Of a DNA stretch of 6,944 bases, positions 6,219-6,944 are shown one piece after another. The stretch comes from Bacteroidota bacterium (GTDB lineage Bacteria > Bacteroidota > Ignavibacteria > Ignavibacteriales > Ignavibacteriaceae): NCBI GenBank assembly GCA_021778375.1, contig JAJYCM010000141.1, forward strand, positions 1 through 6,944, in the 5' to 3' direction. The notes under the pieces are model-generated. The model was not told the origin of the DNA and made no database searches. It saw only the letters and a program-made list of their open reading frames with translations. The position numbers and the translations under genes are program-made. The stretch's first letter is position 1, and each line of letters starts with the position of its first letter.

Positions 6219-6944
6219 ATGAGCGATCAGCAGCTTTCCGGTGATGTTTATTATCCTTCAAAAGAAGTCATTAAACATGCAAATGCGAAATGTGACAGTA
6301 TCTATCAATTTGCTTCGGAAAATTATGAAGGTTTTTGGGAAAAAGAAGCAAAAAATCTTCATTGGTTTAGAAAGTGGAATAAAGTTCTAGATGATTCTAA
6401 CAAACCCTTTTATAAATGGTTCGTTGGCGGAAAAACTAACATTGCATACAATTGTCTCGATGTTCATGTTGAAACCTACCGTCGCAATAAGTTAGCATTA
6501 ATCTGGGAAGGTGAAAACGGAGAGTTTAGATCATTCTCTTATTTTTCCCTCCGAAGAGAAACATGCAAGTTTGCAAACGTTCTTAAAAGTCTTGGGGTTG
6601 GTAAAGGCGATAGAGTTACTTTGTATATGGGACGCATACCAGAACTTATGATAGGTATGCTTGCGTGTGCAAGAATAGGCGCTATTCATTCTGTCGTATA
6701 CGGCGGCTTTTCTGTCGAGTCACTTCATGAAAGATTGGAAGACAGCCAGTCAAAGGTTTTAATAGTAGCAGACGGCTCATACCAAAGAGGCAAAGTTGTT
6801 CAGCTTAAAAAGATTGCGGATGAAGCTCTGCAGCGGGCTGCTACTGTAGAAAGCGTTCTCGTTGTTAAACGTACCGGCGAGCCGGTGAATATGGAAGCAG
6901 GACGCGATATGTGGTATCACGAATTAATGGCTCTGCCTATTGCT
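6219..6944 (+). CDS. acs: Acetyl-CoA synthetase (AMP-forming), N-terminal part, 3' truncated
   Basis: The frame runs 242 codons from the ATG to the window end without a stop. Acs makes acetyl-CoA from acetate, ATP and CoA through acetyl-AMP in the cytoplasm, and family members are about 650 residues, so roughly the first 37% is seen. The N-terminal Acs domain is recognisable (YQFASENYEGFWEKEAKNLHWFRKW, then the KPFYKWFVGGKTNIAYNCLD region), followed by the start of the AMP-binding domain: KLALIWEGENGEFRSFSY, RFANVL-like KFANVLKSLGVGKGDRV, and LACARIGAIHSVVYGGFSVESL. The adenylate-forming P-loop, the catalytic core and the regulatory C-terminal lysine lie beyond the edge. At the position aligned with the CoA-contacting Arg191 of Salmonella Acs this protein has Gln (GSYQRGK). 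It is divergent from nfeD with its own leader, and AAGGGAG supports the start. The related propionyl-CoA synthetase is less likely but not excluded without the acyl pocket. Confidence 0.93.
   Translation, partial: MSDQQLSGDVYYPSKEVIKHANAKCDSIYQFASENYEGFWEKEAKNLHWFRKWNKVLDDSNKPFYKWFVGGKTNIAYNCLDVHVETYRRNKLALIWEGENGEFRSFSYFSLRRETCKFANVLKSLGVGKGDRVTLYMGRIPELMIGMLACARIGAIHSVVYGGFSVESLHERLEDSQSKVLIVADGSYQRGKVVQLKKIADEALQRAATVESVLVVKRTGEPVNMEAGRDMWYHELMALPIA

Overview
This AT-rich window reads as ordinary chromosome from a Gram-negative bacterium of the Bacteroidota/Chlorobi/Ignavibacteria sphere. The main support is the large BNR/Asp-box 'VPS10-like glycosyl hydrolase' type protein at the left edge, a family frequent in that group, together with a short RecQ and mixed use of Shine-Dalgarno sites: strong before the slipin and acs genes, hardly visible before recQ, the thioredoxin and the TSUP gene. 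The assignment is inference and was not tested against a database. No insertion sequence, CRISPR array, tRNA, rRNA or phage gene is visible.

Layout from left to right. (1) Positions 2-1231, plus strand: the C-terminal 409 residues of an exported BNR-repeat protein whose start lies outside the window. (2) Positions 1234-3803, minus strand: a tight three-gene unit transcribed recQ, then a small thioredoxin-like protein, then a YfcA-like TSUP permease, with 4-nt and 7-nt gaps. It converges on gene 1 with only 2 bp between the two stop codons, so the plus-strand terminator lies inside the permease coding region. (3) Positions 3804-3903: a terminator for the upstream minus-strand unit and a candidate recQ promoter. 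(4) Positions 3904-5966, minus strand: a membrane-bound NfeD/ClpP-class serine protease followed by a slipin (stomatin-like SPFH protein), the conserved protease and membrane-scaffold pair. (5) Positions 5967-6218: a divergent intergenic region with a 12-bp perfect palindrome on the nfeD side and five tandem hexamers on the acs side. (6) Positions 6219-6944, plus strand: the N-terminal 242 residues of acetyl-CoA synthetase, cut by the window end.

The NfeD and slipin genes very likely work together at the membrane: the slipin carries a C-terminal hydrophobic stretch resembling the site cut by the archaeal NfeD homologue. The recQ, thioredoxin and TSUP genes are co-transcribed by layout, but a shared function is not evident. 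Acs activates acetate to acetyl-CoA. I did not find a convincing undescribed system. The most unusual items are the terminator built into permease codons, the hexamer repeat in the acs leader, and the recQ-thioredoxin coupling.
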